Shown here one piece after another: positions 37,246-46,220 of a stretch of DNA of 64,000 bases. Below the pieces are notes generated by a model. That model did no database searches, was not told the origin of the DNA, and saw only the letters and a program-made list of their open reading frames with translations. The stretch comes from Methanosarcina barkeri str. Wiesmoor (GTDB lineage Archaea > Halobacteriota > Methanosarcinia > Methanosarcinales > Methanosarcinaceae): positions 992,001-1,056,000 of the forward strand of contig NZ_CP009526.1 in assembly GCF_000969985.1 (NCBI RefSeq), in the 5' to 3' direction. Positions within the stretch are counted from its first letter, which is position 1, and each line of letters opens with the position of its first letter. The position numbers were made by a program, and so were the translations under genes.

Positions 37246-37947
37246 TTATTTTATACAGTAAAAGCCAGCCTGCATGTAAGAATACCAGAATAATTCCACG
37301 GTTCTAAATCCTGTTTTTCTTAAGAGTTCAAGGTGTTCTTCAACAGTTATTGGAAAATATTCGGTATCAAAACGCTTCAGATGCTCCTTTATTTCTTTAT
37401 CAGTCCTGCCATGGTCTAACTGGAAATTGCGCCAGTACCTTTTCCCTACAATTATTCCTTCTTCTGTTAGCGGTCTGATATTTTCAAATGTAATATAAAC
37501 TCCGCCTTCTTTTAGAAGATTATAGCACATACCAGTGGCCCTGGCCCTTTCTTCGCGGCTAAGATAGTGATGGCACTGTATCGCAGTGATGATATCTGGT
37601 TTTTCCTCCAATTCCTGAGAGAATTCCTGAGTAGAGGAAGCTTTCAGGAGTTCCAGCCGGTTAGCAGGGCAGGATGAAAGTTTTTTCTTTGCCTGGTTCA
37701 GCATGCCTTCTGAGGGATCAAGTAAAAGAAACTTTGTAGTCGGAAATTCCTCAATTGCTTTATTAACCAGGGATCCTGTTCCGCATCCGGTATCCAGCCA
37801 AATTCTTGGGATTGATGGCATGGACTTGATGAAATTGATAGTTTCCTGATGAAAACAGGAGTAGTAAGGGAGAACTCCGGAAATTCGGGAATCAAAGTCC
37901 TCAGGAAGATGAGGAGTGGCATTTTGGAAAGGCTTTGCAGAAGTCAT
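37246..37947 (-). CDS. Class I SAM-dependent methyltransferase
   Basis: 233 residues. Motif I is RIWLDTGCGTGSLVNKAIEEF (about 47-67), motif II TKFLLLDPSEGMLNQAKKKL, motif IV DIITAIQCHHYLSREE, and the later LLKEGGVYITFENIRP. This is the methyltransferase-11/12 pattern with a C-terminal part (EHLELLRKTGFRTVELFWYSYMQAGFYCIK) typical of small-molecule methylases. The substrate is unknown. The DNA directly downstream of its stop is the 12-bp minisatellite. Confidence 0.82.
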   Translation of the reverse strand: MTSAKPFQNATPHLPEDFDSRISGVLPYYSCFHQETINFIKSMPSIPRIWLDTGCGTGSLVNKAIEEFPTTKFLLLDPSEGMLNQAKKKLSSCPANRLELLKASSTQEFSQELEEKPDIITAIQCHHYLSREERARATGMCYNLLKEGGVYITFENIRPLTEEGIIVGKRYWRNFQLDHGRTDKEIKEHLKRFDTEYFPITVEEHLELLRKTGFRTVELFWYSYMQAGFYCIK

Positions 37948-38550
37948 GTTACTGGAATCCTTTTTAATTGTTATCTAAGTTGAAAATTCATATCTTTTTT
38001 CGGAAACAAGGGTAATTAATTGTTTTGTCTCGAAAAGTGAATATTAAGCAACTTCTTACAAGATATACTGAAGCTTTTTTAATATTTCCAAAGGGCGTTA
38101 TAACTCTTAATTATTTCAAATTATTATGTATTTTATCCCAAAATTATTTCGAGTTTTTAATTTCTTTTATTGCAGCTATAGCTATATATTGTATACAGGT
38201 GATCCATTATTTTACTTCAACTTCGAATTTGTTTCATCTTACGTAATCGTTCCACAATACCAATATAGAATTGGAATTTACTCAATGTTTAACCTTTTGC
38301 GTTGCCTGCTGTTGTATTATGTATTTGCCTTTCAAATGGTTTTGAGTCTGCGAAATCATTTCAAAATACAACATTTCAAATTATTATGAAATAAGTAGAT
38401 ATTTATAATTTTAGATATTATTGCTTTAAGACTATATTGTTTTATTAAATCAGTTTTTAATTCCTAATAGTTTTTCCTGACAGTAAATAAGGAAAAGAAA
38501 GATTTGTCAAAAGATATTTCAAGAAAAAGAAAAAAGGAGTCATTCTCAAT
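37948..38550. other. Intergenic AT-rich region upstream of the hydantoinase-like gene
   Basis: No gene is supported. The 15-base sequence TTTCAAATTATTATG occurs at 38114-38128 and 38374-38388, and related TTTCAAA stretches lie between; it could be a regulatory repeat. AAAAAGGAG lies upstream of the next start. Confidence 0.45.
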
Positions 38551-40485
38551 ATGCATTACAGTCTTGGGATTGATGCTGGAGGTACTTATACCGATGCAGC
38601 GCTTGTAAGGGATTCGGACGGAGAGATTGTAGATTCAAATAAAGCGCTTACTACCTACCCCGACCCCATTACAGGCATTAAAAACGTAATTGATGGGCTC
38701 AATCCTGAATATCTTGAAAACGTAAAGCTGGTTTCGGTCTCAACGACCCTTTCCACCAATACCATCCTTGAAGGCACAGGTTTTCCTGTAGCCCTTATCC
38801 TTATAGGTGACCATCCGGTTGATAAAGAGTTACCAGCCGAACATGTGCTTTTTGCTGCTGGCGGGCACAACCATAATGGGGAGGAGGTCACTGCCCTTGA
38901 TACTAAGGCTATCGAGGAATTTGCTTTGCAGGTCAAGGATAAGGTTTCAGCTTTTGCGATATCGTCTTACTTTAGCACAAGAAATCCTGAACACGAAATA
39001 AGGGCCAGAGACCTGGTTCTTGAACTTACAGGGCTGCCTGCGGTTTGCGGCCACGAGCTTTCCCAGGAACTGGGAGCTTACGAAAGGGCTGTGACGGCTT
39101 TTCTCAATGCCCAGCTCATCCCTATTACAAGACAGTTCGTGAAGTCCGTTATTTCAGATATCACGAAACGCGGGATTAACGCACGGCTCCTTATGCTCAA
39201 ATGCGATGGCTCGGTAGTGGGGATAAGAGACGCCCTGAAAAAACCCATTGAAACTATCTTTTCAGGCCCTGCAGCAAGCCTTGTAGGAGCATCCCATCTT
39301 TCAGGGCTCAAGACCTGTGAGGTTGTGGATGTAGGAGGCACGAGCACGGACATCTCCTCAATCTGTATGGGTGTTCCAGACCTTAGCGATGAAGGGGCTG
39401 TCGTAGGCGGCTGGAAGACCCGCGTCCGGGCAATCAGGATGGAGACAACAGCTACAGGAGGGGATAGCCATATCTGGACCGTTAACAAGGAACTTTTCCT
39501 TGGGCCCAGGCGAGTCATCCCCCTGGCAGTAGCTGCAGTAAAATACCCGAGCTTTTTGAATAACCTCAAAAGAACGCCCGTACCTTTCAGAGAAGATCTG
39601 GGAGAGAACATCCAGCCCACAAAATTTTTTGTAAGATCCGGTTATCAGGTTGGAGAATTAAGCAGGACTGAAGCTGAGGTAATGAAGGTCATTGGGGAAG
39701 AACCCGTTTCGGTACCTGAAATCAATGTCCTTCTCCGAAAAGACGTCTATCCTCAGACATTAGATTCTCTTATCAGAAAACGCCTTATTCAGGCAGTTGG
39801 TTTCACTCCTACTGACGCTCTGCATGTACTTGGGGAATACACAGAATGGGATGTCGAAGCTTCACAAATAGGCGCAGAAAGGCTTGCGAGGCTCATGCAT
39901 ATGATCCCAGGAGAGTTCTGCACTGCCGTAAAAAAGCGGGTTGCAAGGAGTATGGCACTTCATCTGCTGTCTTATATCTTTTCAGACGTTCCATATGCAT
40001 CCATTGAGAAGATCCTTGACGGAAACTATCCTGCTAAATTTAAGCTGGACATTCCGGTTGTGCTGCTTGGAGGTCCTGTCCGGGCGTATAGGGAAGATCT
40101 GAAGGCAATCATTGATGCAGAAATCCTCGTTCCTCCACATGCCGAGGTAGGAAACGCGGTCGGAGCCCTTGTGGGAAAAGGCATTAAAAGAGTTGAAATT
40201 ATGATACGGCCAGCAAGCCTCATGTCCCCAGATAAAGATTTCCTGGTCTTTGCTCCGGGCAGCAGGCTGAAATTTGATACGTATTCGGAAGCCCTTGATA
40301 CTGCAACCAAACTTGGGAAAAAGCTTGCTATGGATTACATGCGCGACTGCGGCCTTAGCGGAAACCAGGTTGAAATTTCCGTTGAGAAAAAAACGATTTC
40401 ACCTGATGGCTGGAACTATCCACCTATGGAAACTAATTTACTGGTAATGGGAATAGGCATACGTGGGTTACATATTAAGGAATAA
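38551..40485 (+). CDS. Hydantoinase/oxoprolinase (HyuA-like) family protein
   Basis: 644 residues. The N-terminal domain begins YSLGIDAGGTYTDAALV (ASKHA-type ATP/phosphate motif) and contains VSVSTTLSTNTILEG; the central domain has the family block FSGPAASLVGASHLSGLKTCEVVDVGGTSTDIS and ATGGDSHIW. Family members hydrolyse N-methylhydantoin or 5-oxoproline using ATP, or act as acetone-carboxylase subunits; the methanogen forms are uncharacterised. The partner HyuB-type subunit is not present nearby, and the C-terminal 200 residues diverge from bacterial HyuA, so the reaction remains open. Probably in one unit with the phosphoesterase that starts 94 bases downstream. Confidence 0.8.
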   Translation: MHYSLGIDAGGTYTDAALVRDSDGEIVDSNKALTTYPDPITGIKNVIDGLNPEYLENVKLVSVSTTLSTNTILEGTGFPVALILIGDHPVDKELPAEHVLFAAGGHNHNGEEVTALDTKAIEEFALQVKDKVSAFAISSYFSTRNPEHEIRARDLVLELTGLPAVCGHELSQELGAYERAVTAFLNAQLIPITRQFVKSVISDITKRGINARLLMLKCDGSVVGIRDALKKPIETIFSGPAASLVGASHLSGLKTCEVVDVGGTSTDISSICMGVPDLSDEGAVVGGWKTRVRAIRMETTATGGDSHIWTVNKELFLGPRRVIPLAVAAVKYPSFLNNLKRTPVPFREDLGENIQPTKFFVRSGYQVGELSRTEAEVMKVIGEEPVSVPEINVLLRKDVYPQTLDSLIRKRLIQAVGFTPTDALHVLGEYTEWDVEASQIGAERLARLMHMIPGEFCTAVKKRVARSMALHLLSYIFSDVPYASIEKILDGNYPAKFKLDIPVVLLGGPVRAYREDLKAIIDAEILVPPHAEVGNAVGALVGKGIKRVEIMIRPASLMSPDKDFLVFAPGSRLKFDTYSEALDTATKLGKKLAMDYMRDCGLSGNQVEISVEKKTISPDGWNYPPMETNLLVMGIGIRGLHIKE

Positions 40486-40578
40486 AATAGAGGAATCTAA
40501 AGGGGAAAACAAAGAGAAATTATGAGAATAAAGAGAAAAAAGCCAAAAACAGAGTGAATGAAGTGAGAGGGGGAAAAT

Positions 40579-41280
40579 ATGAGAATTCTGCTGATTGCCG
40601 ACATCCACGCAAATTATGAAGCTTTAGAGACTGTTCTGGAAATCCCTCATGATAGAGCCATCTGTCTCGGAGATATTGTTGACTATGGACCTGATCCGGA
40701 CAAATGTATTGACCTTCTACGCATGAAAGGAATTCCCGTAATAAGAGGAAACCATGATAATGCGGTTGCTTTCAAGGTAGACTGCCAGTGCGGGTACAAA
40801 TATAAGCACCTTTCTATTGCGACTAGGGAATACACCTGGGAAATCCTTGATAGATCCGGAATAGAATACCTTCAGAAACTCCCTCTCCTAATTAGAGAGG
40901 AAATCGATGGAACAAGGCTCTATTTAACCCATGCAAGCCCTCGCTCTATGTTCGAATACATAAAACCCGAAACCACGGACGAAGAGATCCAGAATATGAT
41001 TAACGAAGCAATGGAGCCCATGGAAGCAGAATTTCTTGTTGTCGGTCACTCTCATATCCCCATGGACAGGAAACTCGGAAACCTGACAATAATAAACCCG
41101 GGTTCAGTCGGACAGCCAAGGGACGGAGATCCCCGGGCAAGCTGTGCCGTTTTTGACACCGAAAACGGAAAAGTAGAGCACCTGCACCTCGATTACGATA
41201 TCGATTCGGTCTGCTCAAAAATTAGGGAACGAATGCCCCATGCAGAGGAATTGATAGCTATTCTCAGGCGGGGATACTGA
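40579..41280 (+). CDS. Calcineurin-like metallophosphoesterase
   Basis: 233 residues. All metal-ligand blocks are present: LIADIHANYEAL (D-x-H), CLGDIVDYGPDPD (GDxxDxG), IRGNHDNAV (GNHD), YLTHASP and VVGHSHIPM (GHxH). It belongs to the YfcE/protein-phosphatase-like group with two metal ions. Substrate not predictable from sequence; a phosphodiesterase is likely. GAGAGGGGGAAAAT gives the ribosome site. A second, shorter member of the superfamily is encoded at 42025-42525 on the other strand. Confidence 0.88.
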   Translation: MRILLIADIHANYEALETVLEIPHDRAICLGDIVDYGPDPDKCIDLLRMKGIPVIRGNHDNAVAFKVDCQCGYKYKHLSIATREYTWEILDRSGIEYLQKLPLLIREEIDGTRLYLTHASPRSMFEYIKPETTDEEIQNMINEAMEPMEAEFLVVGHSHIPMDRKLGNLTIINPGSVGQPRDGDPRASCAVFDTENGKVEHLHLDYDIDSVCSKIRERMPHAEELIAILRRGY

Positions 41281-41320
41281 TATAAAACAAGGAATTTAAA
41301 GTAATGCTGGGGAGTTGAAC

Positions 41321-41734
41321 TCAGGCTTCTTTTATAGCTCTGACAATTTTTTCCACATATTCGGGCTTCACATCCGAAGACCTTGTTTTCTCGATCCCAA
41401 GTTCCGTAACCATCAGATATACATCAGCTTTCATTCCGGCTTCATCGAGCTTTTTTGTGGCACAGCGGTCCGTGCAGCCGTCCAGGGCAATAATTTTAAA
41501 GCCGTCTGATACTGCATCTTCAACCGCATCAACTCCTTTGTGAGCAGCTGCAGCCCTGTACAGATTAGGCCTCCGGAAAGCAAGAGTTGAAGCTGCCTGC
41601 ATTGTAAGTTTTCCGGTGTTAGAAAGACCAGAGCAGGCAAAAATGAGGGTACTTTTCCTTTTTCCGGAAGATTTTTTCATTTCATCTGTCTTGCCAGGTA
41701 AAGAGTTTATAGATTCCGTTCCTGCTGATTCCAT
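41321..41734 (-). CDS. Second DGC-domain (putative zinc-binding) protein
   Basis: 137 residues. A variable 24-residue N-terminus leads to STLIFACSGLSNTGKLTMQAA, matching FPCAGAANVGQLS in the 24495 paralog, then KIIALDGCTDRCATKKLDEAG with the DGC motif, and YLMVTELGIEK. The additional N-terminal Cys pair of the first paralog is missing. Start ATG 41734 or an internal ATG (MKKSSGKRK). The promoter region carries two 25-bp repeats and a dyad like those before the thioredoxin-like gene, suggesting the two DGC genes share a regulator. Function of the family is not established. Confidence 0.8.
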   Translation of the reverse strand: MESAGTESINSLPGKTDEMKKSSGKRKSTLIFACSGLSNTGKLTMQAASTLAFRRPNLYRAAAAHKGVDAVEDAVSDGFKIIALDGCTDRCATKKLDEAGMKADVYLMVTELGIEKTRSSDVKPEYVEKIVRAIKEA

Positions 41735-41815
41735 GGATATTACAACCTTTTATGAGAAAGCTAAACATTAGTGGGAAATACAATCGTTATGAGTAATACA
41801 ACCTTTAATGAAATG

Positions 41816-41882
41816 TTTCATAACCTTTAATGAAAAACTGTTTCATAACCTTTAATGATAAGTTGTTTCAAAAATAATTGAA
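41816..41882 (-). promoter_or_regulatory. 25-bp repeats and TTCAAA-N4-ATTGAA dyad before the DGC gene
   Basis: TTTCATAACCTTTAATGA occurs at 41816 and 41841, and a third register at 41866 begins TTTCA and continues as the dyad TTCAAA-AATA-ATTGAA (41867-41882), one mismatch from the dyads at 24046 and 24085. On the minus strand a TATA-like TTATATTA (about 41911-41904) lies upstream of the dyad. The recurrence at 25-bp intervals suggests cooperative binding sites. Confidence 0.5.
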
Positions 41883-42024
41883 ATGAAAACGGTGAGAAAG
41901 CTAATATAATTTCCGATATTACTGCCAGCTAATTAGGCTCAGTTTGCCTGTCCCAAAAACGCCAAAAAATGCCAAAAAAATGCCAATAACACTTATCACG
42001 CTAAAAAATAAGAGAGGAGTAAAA

Positions 42025-42525
42025 TTAGTCCAGCTCAAGCTGCATTATCTCAACGTTAAGGTTTGCTATTTCAAGAATGGCAACTGTTTGCTTTCCTGAA
42101 AGCACACCTGAGGCTTCCCCTGGATTTATCACAGGAACCCCTTCAATGATTTTGACACCCGGATCATGAGTATGGCCCCGGACTACCACGTCAAATTCCC
42201 CTGATCTGGCAAGCGCTTTAACCAGGACTTCATTTGTCCCGTGCAGAAGGCCAATATGCAGTCCATCAATTGTCAGGTCTCCAAAGTTCCCACAGGAAAT
42301 AGCTCCGATTTCTTCAAACCGCTTCGTAAGCGTCACTTTATCTCCATCATTGTTTCCAAATACAAAGTAAAGTTTTGACTCCAAATCCTTAAAGGCTCCC
42401 GCGGTAAACGGAGAAATGAGATCTCCAGCATGCAGCACTGCTTTTACTTTTTTTTCATTAAAAAACTCTACTGACTTCCGGATAGCATTCATGTTATCGT
42501 GTGAGTCCGAAATAATTCCAATCAA
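42025..42525 (-). CDS. YfcE/MJ0936-type metallophosphodiesterase
   Basis: 166 residues, the compact member of the calcineurin-like superfamily. Ligand blocks: GIISDSHDNMNAI (residues 3-15), LHAGDLISP, VFGNNDGDK, GLLHGTNE and VVRGHTHDPG, and the C-terminal PVINPGEASG. MJ0936 and YfcE relatives are Mn/Ni-dependent phosphodiesterases active on cyclic or aryl phosphodiesters; the biological substrate is unknown. The start follows GAGGTGGGAATACTTG on the minus strand. Monocistronic. Confidence 0.9.
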   Translation of the reverse strand: MIGIISDSHDNMNAIRKSVEFFNEKKVKAVLHAGDLISPFTAGAFKDLESKLYFVFGNNDGDKVTLTKRFEEIGAISCGNFGDLTIDGLHIGLLHGTNEVLVKALARSGEFDVVVRGHTHDPGVKIIEGVPVINPGEASGVLSGKQTVAILEIANLNVEIMQLELD

Positions 42526-43264
42526 GTATTCCCACCTCTTCGACTAGCTTTCCCTATTTAATATATGGTGCGGTTTGCTAAAAAGAATTTGGTAAAACAG
42601 ATTTTTTAGAGCCTTCTTCAAGAATTGAAATTTTAAAATTAAAGTTTATAATCAGACTTTTTAATCGAAATTTAGAGCGAACCTTACTAAGTTTAAACCT
42701 TGACAGGAACTGCTTTTACCCTGAACTCTGAATGCTTTCTCGCTTGCACCTATAATGAATCTGGAGCAACACAAATCCACAGGTTGCGCCTTAACTCCTA
42801 TCAAGAAGACAGCTACTTTTAAATATGAGTTACTGGTATTATTGAAATAATCTTTGAAGAGCATTCTGGGAATACTGGGCGAATAAGCCTGGGTAATCCT
42901 GAGTCAATAAACCTGGATAATCTTGTAATCACAAATTCAAAAAATTCCCTATTGAGTTTAAATGATAAGTTTAGTTCCCTATTAAATTTAAAATAATCAA
43001 TTAAATTTCATGTTAAGTTTCAATAATCAATTAAATTTCATGTTAAGTTTCAATAATCAATTAAATTTCATGTTAAGTTTCAATACTCAGTTAAATTACC
43101 GGTTAAGTTTCAATAATCAGTTAAATTACCGGTTAAGTTTCAATAATCAGTTAAATTACCGGTTAAGTTTCAATAATCAGTTAAATTACCGGTTAAGTTT
43201 AAAAAATGAGTTTAATTAGAGAGTTAGAATCTTGAGTGAAAATAAAGTTAATTAGTGAGTGAAA
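42526..43264. other. Intergenic region with a 30-bp tandem array before queC
   Basis: The array at 42991-43200 is listed separately. The segment 42660-42860 is richer in G+C than its surroundings and is open on the minus strand for 67 codons without a ribosome site. I cannot assign it; a small RNA is possible but not shown. Confidence 0.4.
42991..43200. repeat. 30-bp tandem repeat, seven units
   Basis: Seven head-to-tail units of CAATAATCA(A/G)TTAAATT followed by TCATG or ACCGG and TTAAGTTT start at 42991, 43021, 43051, 43081, 43111, 43141 and 43171. The first three carry TTCATG and the last four TACCGG, so the array grew by duplication of two variants. There are no spacers, so it is not a CRISPR. 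It ends about 65 bases before queC and may contain its promoter. Confidence 0.92.
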
Positions 43265-43960
43265 ATGAAGGCTATAACCCTCCTGAGCAGCGGGCTTGAT
43301 TCAGTTGCAGCGCTCGCAATCGCAGCGGAAGATTTTGACATTGAAATGGCTATTACCTTTGATTATGGGCAGAGAGCCAGAGAGAGGGAAATTGAGTACT
43401 CACGAAAGGTATGCGAATATTTCGGAATTGAGCACAGGGTTATAAAACTGGACTGGCTTTCGGAAATAACATCCACCTCTCTCGTTAACAGGGATGTTGA
43501 AGTCCCATCTTTATCGTTTGAGGACATTGGCGAAGCGGCCCCTGCAGAAATCACAGACGCTTCAGCAAAAGCTGTCTGGGTCCCTAACAGAAATGGGGTG
43601 ATGCTCAATATAGCAGGAAGCTTTGCCGAAAGCAGGGAATGTGAGTATCTCGTAGTGGGTTTTAACGGGGAAGAGGCAGGCACTTTCCCTGACAATTCCC
43701 TTGACTACGTGAAGGCAATGGACAGGGCTTTTTTCTATTCCACTCAAAACGGGGTAAAAATACTGGCTCCTCTGATTGAACTTGGGAAAACGGAAATAGT
43801 CAGAAGGGCTCTGGAAGCAAAAGCTCCTCTTGAGTACAGCTGGAGCTGCTATCGCGGAGAAGAAATTCCCTGCGGAGAATGCGAAAGCTGCGTGCGCAGG
43901 GCACGTGCGTTTAAAAACGCAGGTGTAAAAGATCCTCTTCTGGAAAGACTTGGAATTTGA
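43265..43960 (+). CDS. queC: 7-cyano-7-deazaguanine (preQ0) synthase QueC
   Basis: 231 residues. Converts 7-carboxy-7-deazaguanine to preQ0 with ATP and ammonia; in archaea preQ0 is inserted into tRNA position 15 and becomes archaeosine. The PP-loop ATP site is [12 protein letters not shown] (residues 6-17), followed by [12 protein letters not shown]; the zinc-binding Cys cluster lies in [22 protein letters not shown] near the C-terminus. ATG 43265 is preceded by GTGAGTG; GTG 43259 is in frame but weaker. It heads the queC-DUF366-queE-queD gene group. Confidence 0.95.
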   Translation: MKAITLLSSGLDSVAALAIAAEDFDIEMAITFDYGQRAREREIEYSRKVCEYFGIEHRVIKLDWLSEITSTSLVNRDVEVPSLSFEDIGEAAPAEITDASAKAVWVPNRNGVMLNIAGSFAESRECEYLVVGFNGEEAGTFPDNSLDYVKAMDRAFFYSTQNGVKILAPLIELGKTEIVRRALEAKAPLEYSWSCYRGEEIPCGECESCVRRARAFKNAGVKDPLLERLGI

Positions 43961-44108
43961 GCCTAAAGGAAACGCCTGATCTGAATCGACATAATCGGAC
44001 AGGATGCCGGCCAACAAAGTGTATTAAGAAAGAATTAAGAAAGAATTAAGAAAGAATTAAGAAGGAGTTTGCAGAAAAACTTGCAGAAAAACTTGCAGAG
44101 AGAATTCT

Positions 44109-44669
44109 ATGAAATGCATTGTTTTACCTGAGAAATTTGATTATGACGGGAGCCAGATTTCCTCTCTATGGGCCTACAACAGTTTTGGAGTTCAGGAAGA
44201 CTCGGTTGTAGTTTTCAGAGGAGCCTGCGACGTAAAAATCGAGCACATGATCGACCTGGAAGACCGACGGGCAAATGAATCTATTTGGTCCGAAGATATG
44301 GTGAGTTTCATTATCGAACATTTTGATTCTACGGATCTGAAACTTATCTATGCACGGCAGCGTTTTTTCACAGCTCTTGTAAGAGAATACCTTGCAGATC
44401 TCGGTGTGCATGCAACACGGGAAGGAGATGACCTTTTCCTGAAAGGAAAGAAACTGACAGTTTCGATTGCCAGTACCTCGGCAGTTTCCCAGAAGATCCA
44501 TTTCGGCATCAACGTCTCTCACGATGTATATGGAAATCTGAAAGATGCAGGGATAGGAGAAGACAAACAGGTTGAAAGCTTTATGCAGGCAGTAGGAGAA
44601 GCCTATGTCCGCGAATTTGAGGATATAGAAAAGGACCTGAGAAAGTCCAGACCTCTGGGGGCTATATAA
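44109..44669 (+). CDS. DUF366 family protein in the preQ0 gene group
   Basis: 186 residues. I recognise the archaeal DUF366 family: ISSLWAYNSFGVQEDSVVVFRGACDV, the D-x-E-D-R-R stretch and SIASTSAVSQKIHFGINVSHDVYG. No function is established. Its position between queC and queE, with its stop overlapping the queE start (TAATG), argues for a role in 7-deazaguanine or archaeosine metabolism, perhaps in preparing or handling the deazapurine; this is inference. Short direct repeats (GAATTAAGAAA about four times; TTGCAGAAAAAC about three times) fill the 148 bases before the start. Confidence 0.8.
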   Translation: MKCIVLPEKFDYDGSQISSLWAYNSFGVQEDSVVVFRGACDVKIEHMIDLEDRRANESIWSEDMVSFIIEHFDSTDLKLIYARQRFFTALVREYLADLGVHATREGDDLFLKGKKLTVSIASTSAVSQKIHFGINVSHDVYGNLKDAGIGEDKQVESFMQAVGEAYVREFEDIEKDLRKSRPLGAI

Positions 44670-45445
44670 TGGCAGCTTCTGACTCTGTTTCTGCTCCGAT
44701 AAGGGAGGTCTTTTGCTCTGTGCAGGGCGAAGGACCATATGTTGGAGCAAGGCAGGCTTTTGTCCGCTTTTCTGGCTGTAATCTCAATTGCAATTACTGT
44801 GATACGGATTTTTCAAACCCCGGAACTTGTAACTATGAGCAGGTGGAAGGGAGCGGAATTTTTGAGAAAATCAAAAATCCTGTGAGTATCAGCCAGCTGG
44901 AATCTATGATACGGCCTTTCAATAAGCTCCATTCAGTTTCCCTGACAGGAGGAGAACCCCTCATGCATGCGGATTTTATAGAAAAATTGAATCTGACTTC
45001 GCCGCTTTACCTTGAGTCCAATATGACCTTGCCTGAGCAGGCCAGAAAACTGACTGAAAAGGTTGCTTATGTGTCCGGAGACTTCAAACTTCCCGACTCA
45101 CTCCGGGGTATTGGGGCTGAAGCCCGGGAAACCCATATGGAGAATACAGTTGAGTGCTTCAAGCTCCTGAGAAAAAACCACTCAAGGGATTGTTTTTGCA
45201 AGATTGTTGTAGATAGCAGCACGGAATTAGAAACTGTAACTCCGGCTGTAGAGTCTATAGCACCTTATGTATCCTGTGTGATACTCCAGCCTGAAACCCC
45301 TATTGGACGTGACGTGACAAATCCGCGACCTTCGCGATCTATACAGGCATCCGTCCAGAATATAATGGAACTGCAGAAAAGTCTGCTTGAAATTATAGAT
45401 ACACGAGTTATCCCCCAGACTCACAGGATGTGGGGTTGTTTATAA
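44669..45445 (+). CDS. queE: 7-carboxy-7-deazaguanine synthase QueE (radical SAM)
   Basis: 258 residues. Rearranges 6-carboxy-tetrahydropterin to 7-carboxy-7-deazaguanine. FCSVQGEGPYVGARQAFVRFSGCNLNCNYCDTDF holds the cluster ligands in the C-x3-C-x2-C form (CNLNCNYC), and VSLTGGEPLMHADF is the SAM-binding GGE motif. The C-terminus ends PQTHRMWGCL. The initiation codon overlaps the upstream stop by one base, implying coupled translation. Confidence 0.94.
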   Translation: MAASDSVSAPIREVFCSVQGEGPYVGARQAFVRFSGCNLNCNYCDTDFSNPGTCNYEQVEGSGIFEKIKNPVSISQLESMIRPFNKLHSVSLTGGEPLMHADFIEKLNLTSPLYLESNMTLPEQARKLTEKVAYVSGDFKLPDSLRGIGAEARETHMENTVECFKLLRKNHSRDCFCKIVVDSSTELETVTPAVESIAPYVSCVILQPETPIGRDVTNPRPSRSIQASVQNIMELQKSLLEIIDTRVIPQTHRMWGCL

Positions 45446-45544
45446 CCGGAATTAAAGAGAACAAAGAACGCACTGAGATGTGAATAAACTCCAGATGTGA
45501 AAAATTCTTGAAAAAACATATTTATTGAAAACGGAGTGTACCAG

Positions 45545-45898
45545 ATGACAAAAATGAGATTGGGAGTTATTGACTATATTGATAGTGCCCATTACCTTCC
45601 TGGACATGGAAAATGTGGAAGAGTACACGGTCACACTTATAAAATTGAGGTCTTGGTAGAAGGGGAAGTCAGGGAAAATGGAATGGTTATCGACTTTTAC
45701 GATCTGAAGAAAGGAATTAAAGAAACTCTTGAAGAATATGACCATATCCTATTAAATGAAATCCTTGAATTTCCAAGTTCCGAACATCTCTGCCAGCACA
45801 TTCACTCCCGACTCTACAAGAGATTTGGCTTTCCCCTTCAGGTAAGGGTCTGGGAAGGGGAAGGCAAATGGTGTGAAATGGATAATTTCTCGGAATGA
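45545..45898 (+). CDS. queD: 6-carboxytetrahydropterin synthase QueD
   Basis: 117 residues from ATG 45545, behind CGGAGTG. Family features: DSAHYLPGHGKCGRVHGHTYKIEV with zinc ligands (His of SAHY; HGH) and the nucleophilic Cys in GKCGRVHGH, GMVIDFYDLK, DHILLNE and SSEHLCQHIH. It converts dihydroneopterin triphosphate (or the related archaeal dihydroneopterin compound) into the pterin used by QueE. The catalytic Cys is kept, so it is QueD rather than a Cys-less PTPS-like protein. It lies 99 bases after queE. Confidence 0.92.
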   Translation: MTKMRLGVIDYIDSAHYLPGHGKCGRVHGHTYKIEVLVEGEVRENGMVIDFYDLKKGIKETLEEYDHILLNEILEFPSSEHLCQHIHSRLYKRFGFPLQVRVWEGEGKWCEMDNFSE

Positions 45899-46220
45899 TC
45901 AAATCCGACGATGTTTGTCCTGATTACATTTAATTATTAGTTACTTTACCCAGGATTTTTGAGAAATAATCTACCGAATGTATATAAATTCGCTTAAAGC
46001 CCGCTATACCATACTGAGCTTTTATATAATTAAAGGGATTTTATATCTTATTAAAATTTAAAACTGTAGGAACTCGGAGGAAACAGCTAAAAATTCTCTG
46101 GATTCCATATAAATTCACAACGTATATCAAGGGGGTCATCATAAACTGGTTAGACATCCTGAAATCCCCCTGCATTGAGGTTCTGCTGTACTTCTAAACT
46201 CTGAAAGGAGGAGAACACAT
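45899..46220. promoter_or_regulatory. nifB promoter and long leader
   Basis: A TATA box (TATATAAATT, 45981-45990) lies about 230 bases before the nifB start, predicting a leader of about 210 bases. The leader contains GGGGG (46131-46135) and CCCCC (46166-46170), the only strongly G/C blocks in it, which could close a hairpin, and a GGAGGAAAC sequence at 46076 without a following start. TACC occurs at 46007-46010, but a full GGTA/TACC dyad like that of nifH is not clear. AAAGGAGGAGAACACAT is the ribosome site. Confidence 0.45.

Noticed and set aside
42661-42864. 67-residue ORF on the minus strand in the queC upstream region
   Set aside because: No ribosome site or conserved motif. The base composition is unusual, so a small RNA stays possible, but nothing supports either.
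42991-43200. 30-bp repeat array as a CRISPR
   Set aside because: Units are directly adjacent with no unique spacers, and no cas genes occur in the window.
43010-43219. Repeat protein of LSFNNQLNYR units
   Set aside because: The frame is a by-product of the 30-bp period; no ribosome site.
46076-46220. A known riboswitch class in the nifB leader
   Set aside because: I find no molybdenum-cofactor, SAM or other recognised riboswitch core; only a single possible hairpin.
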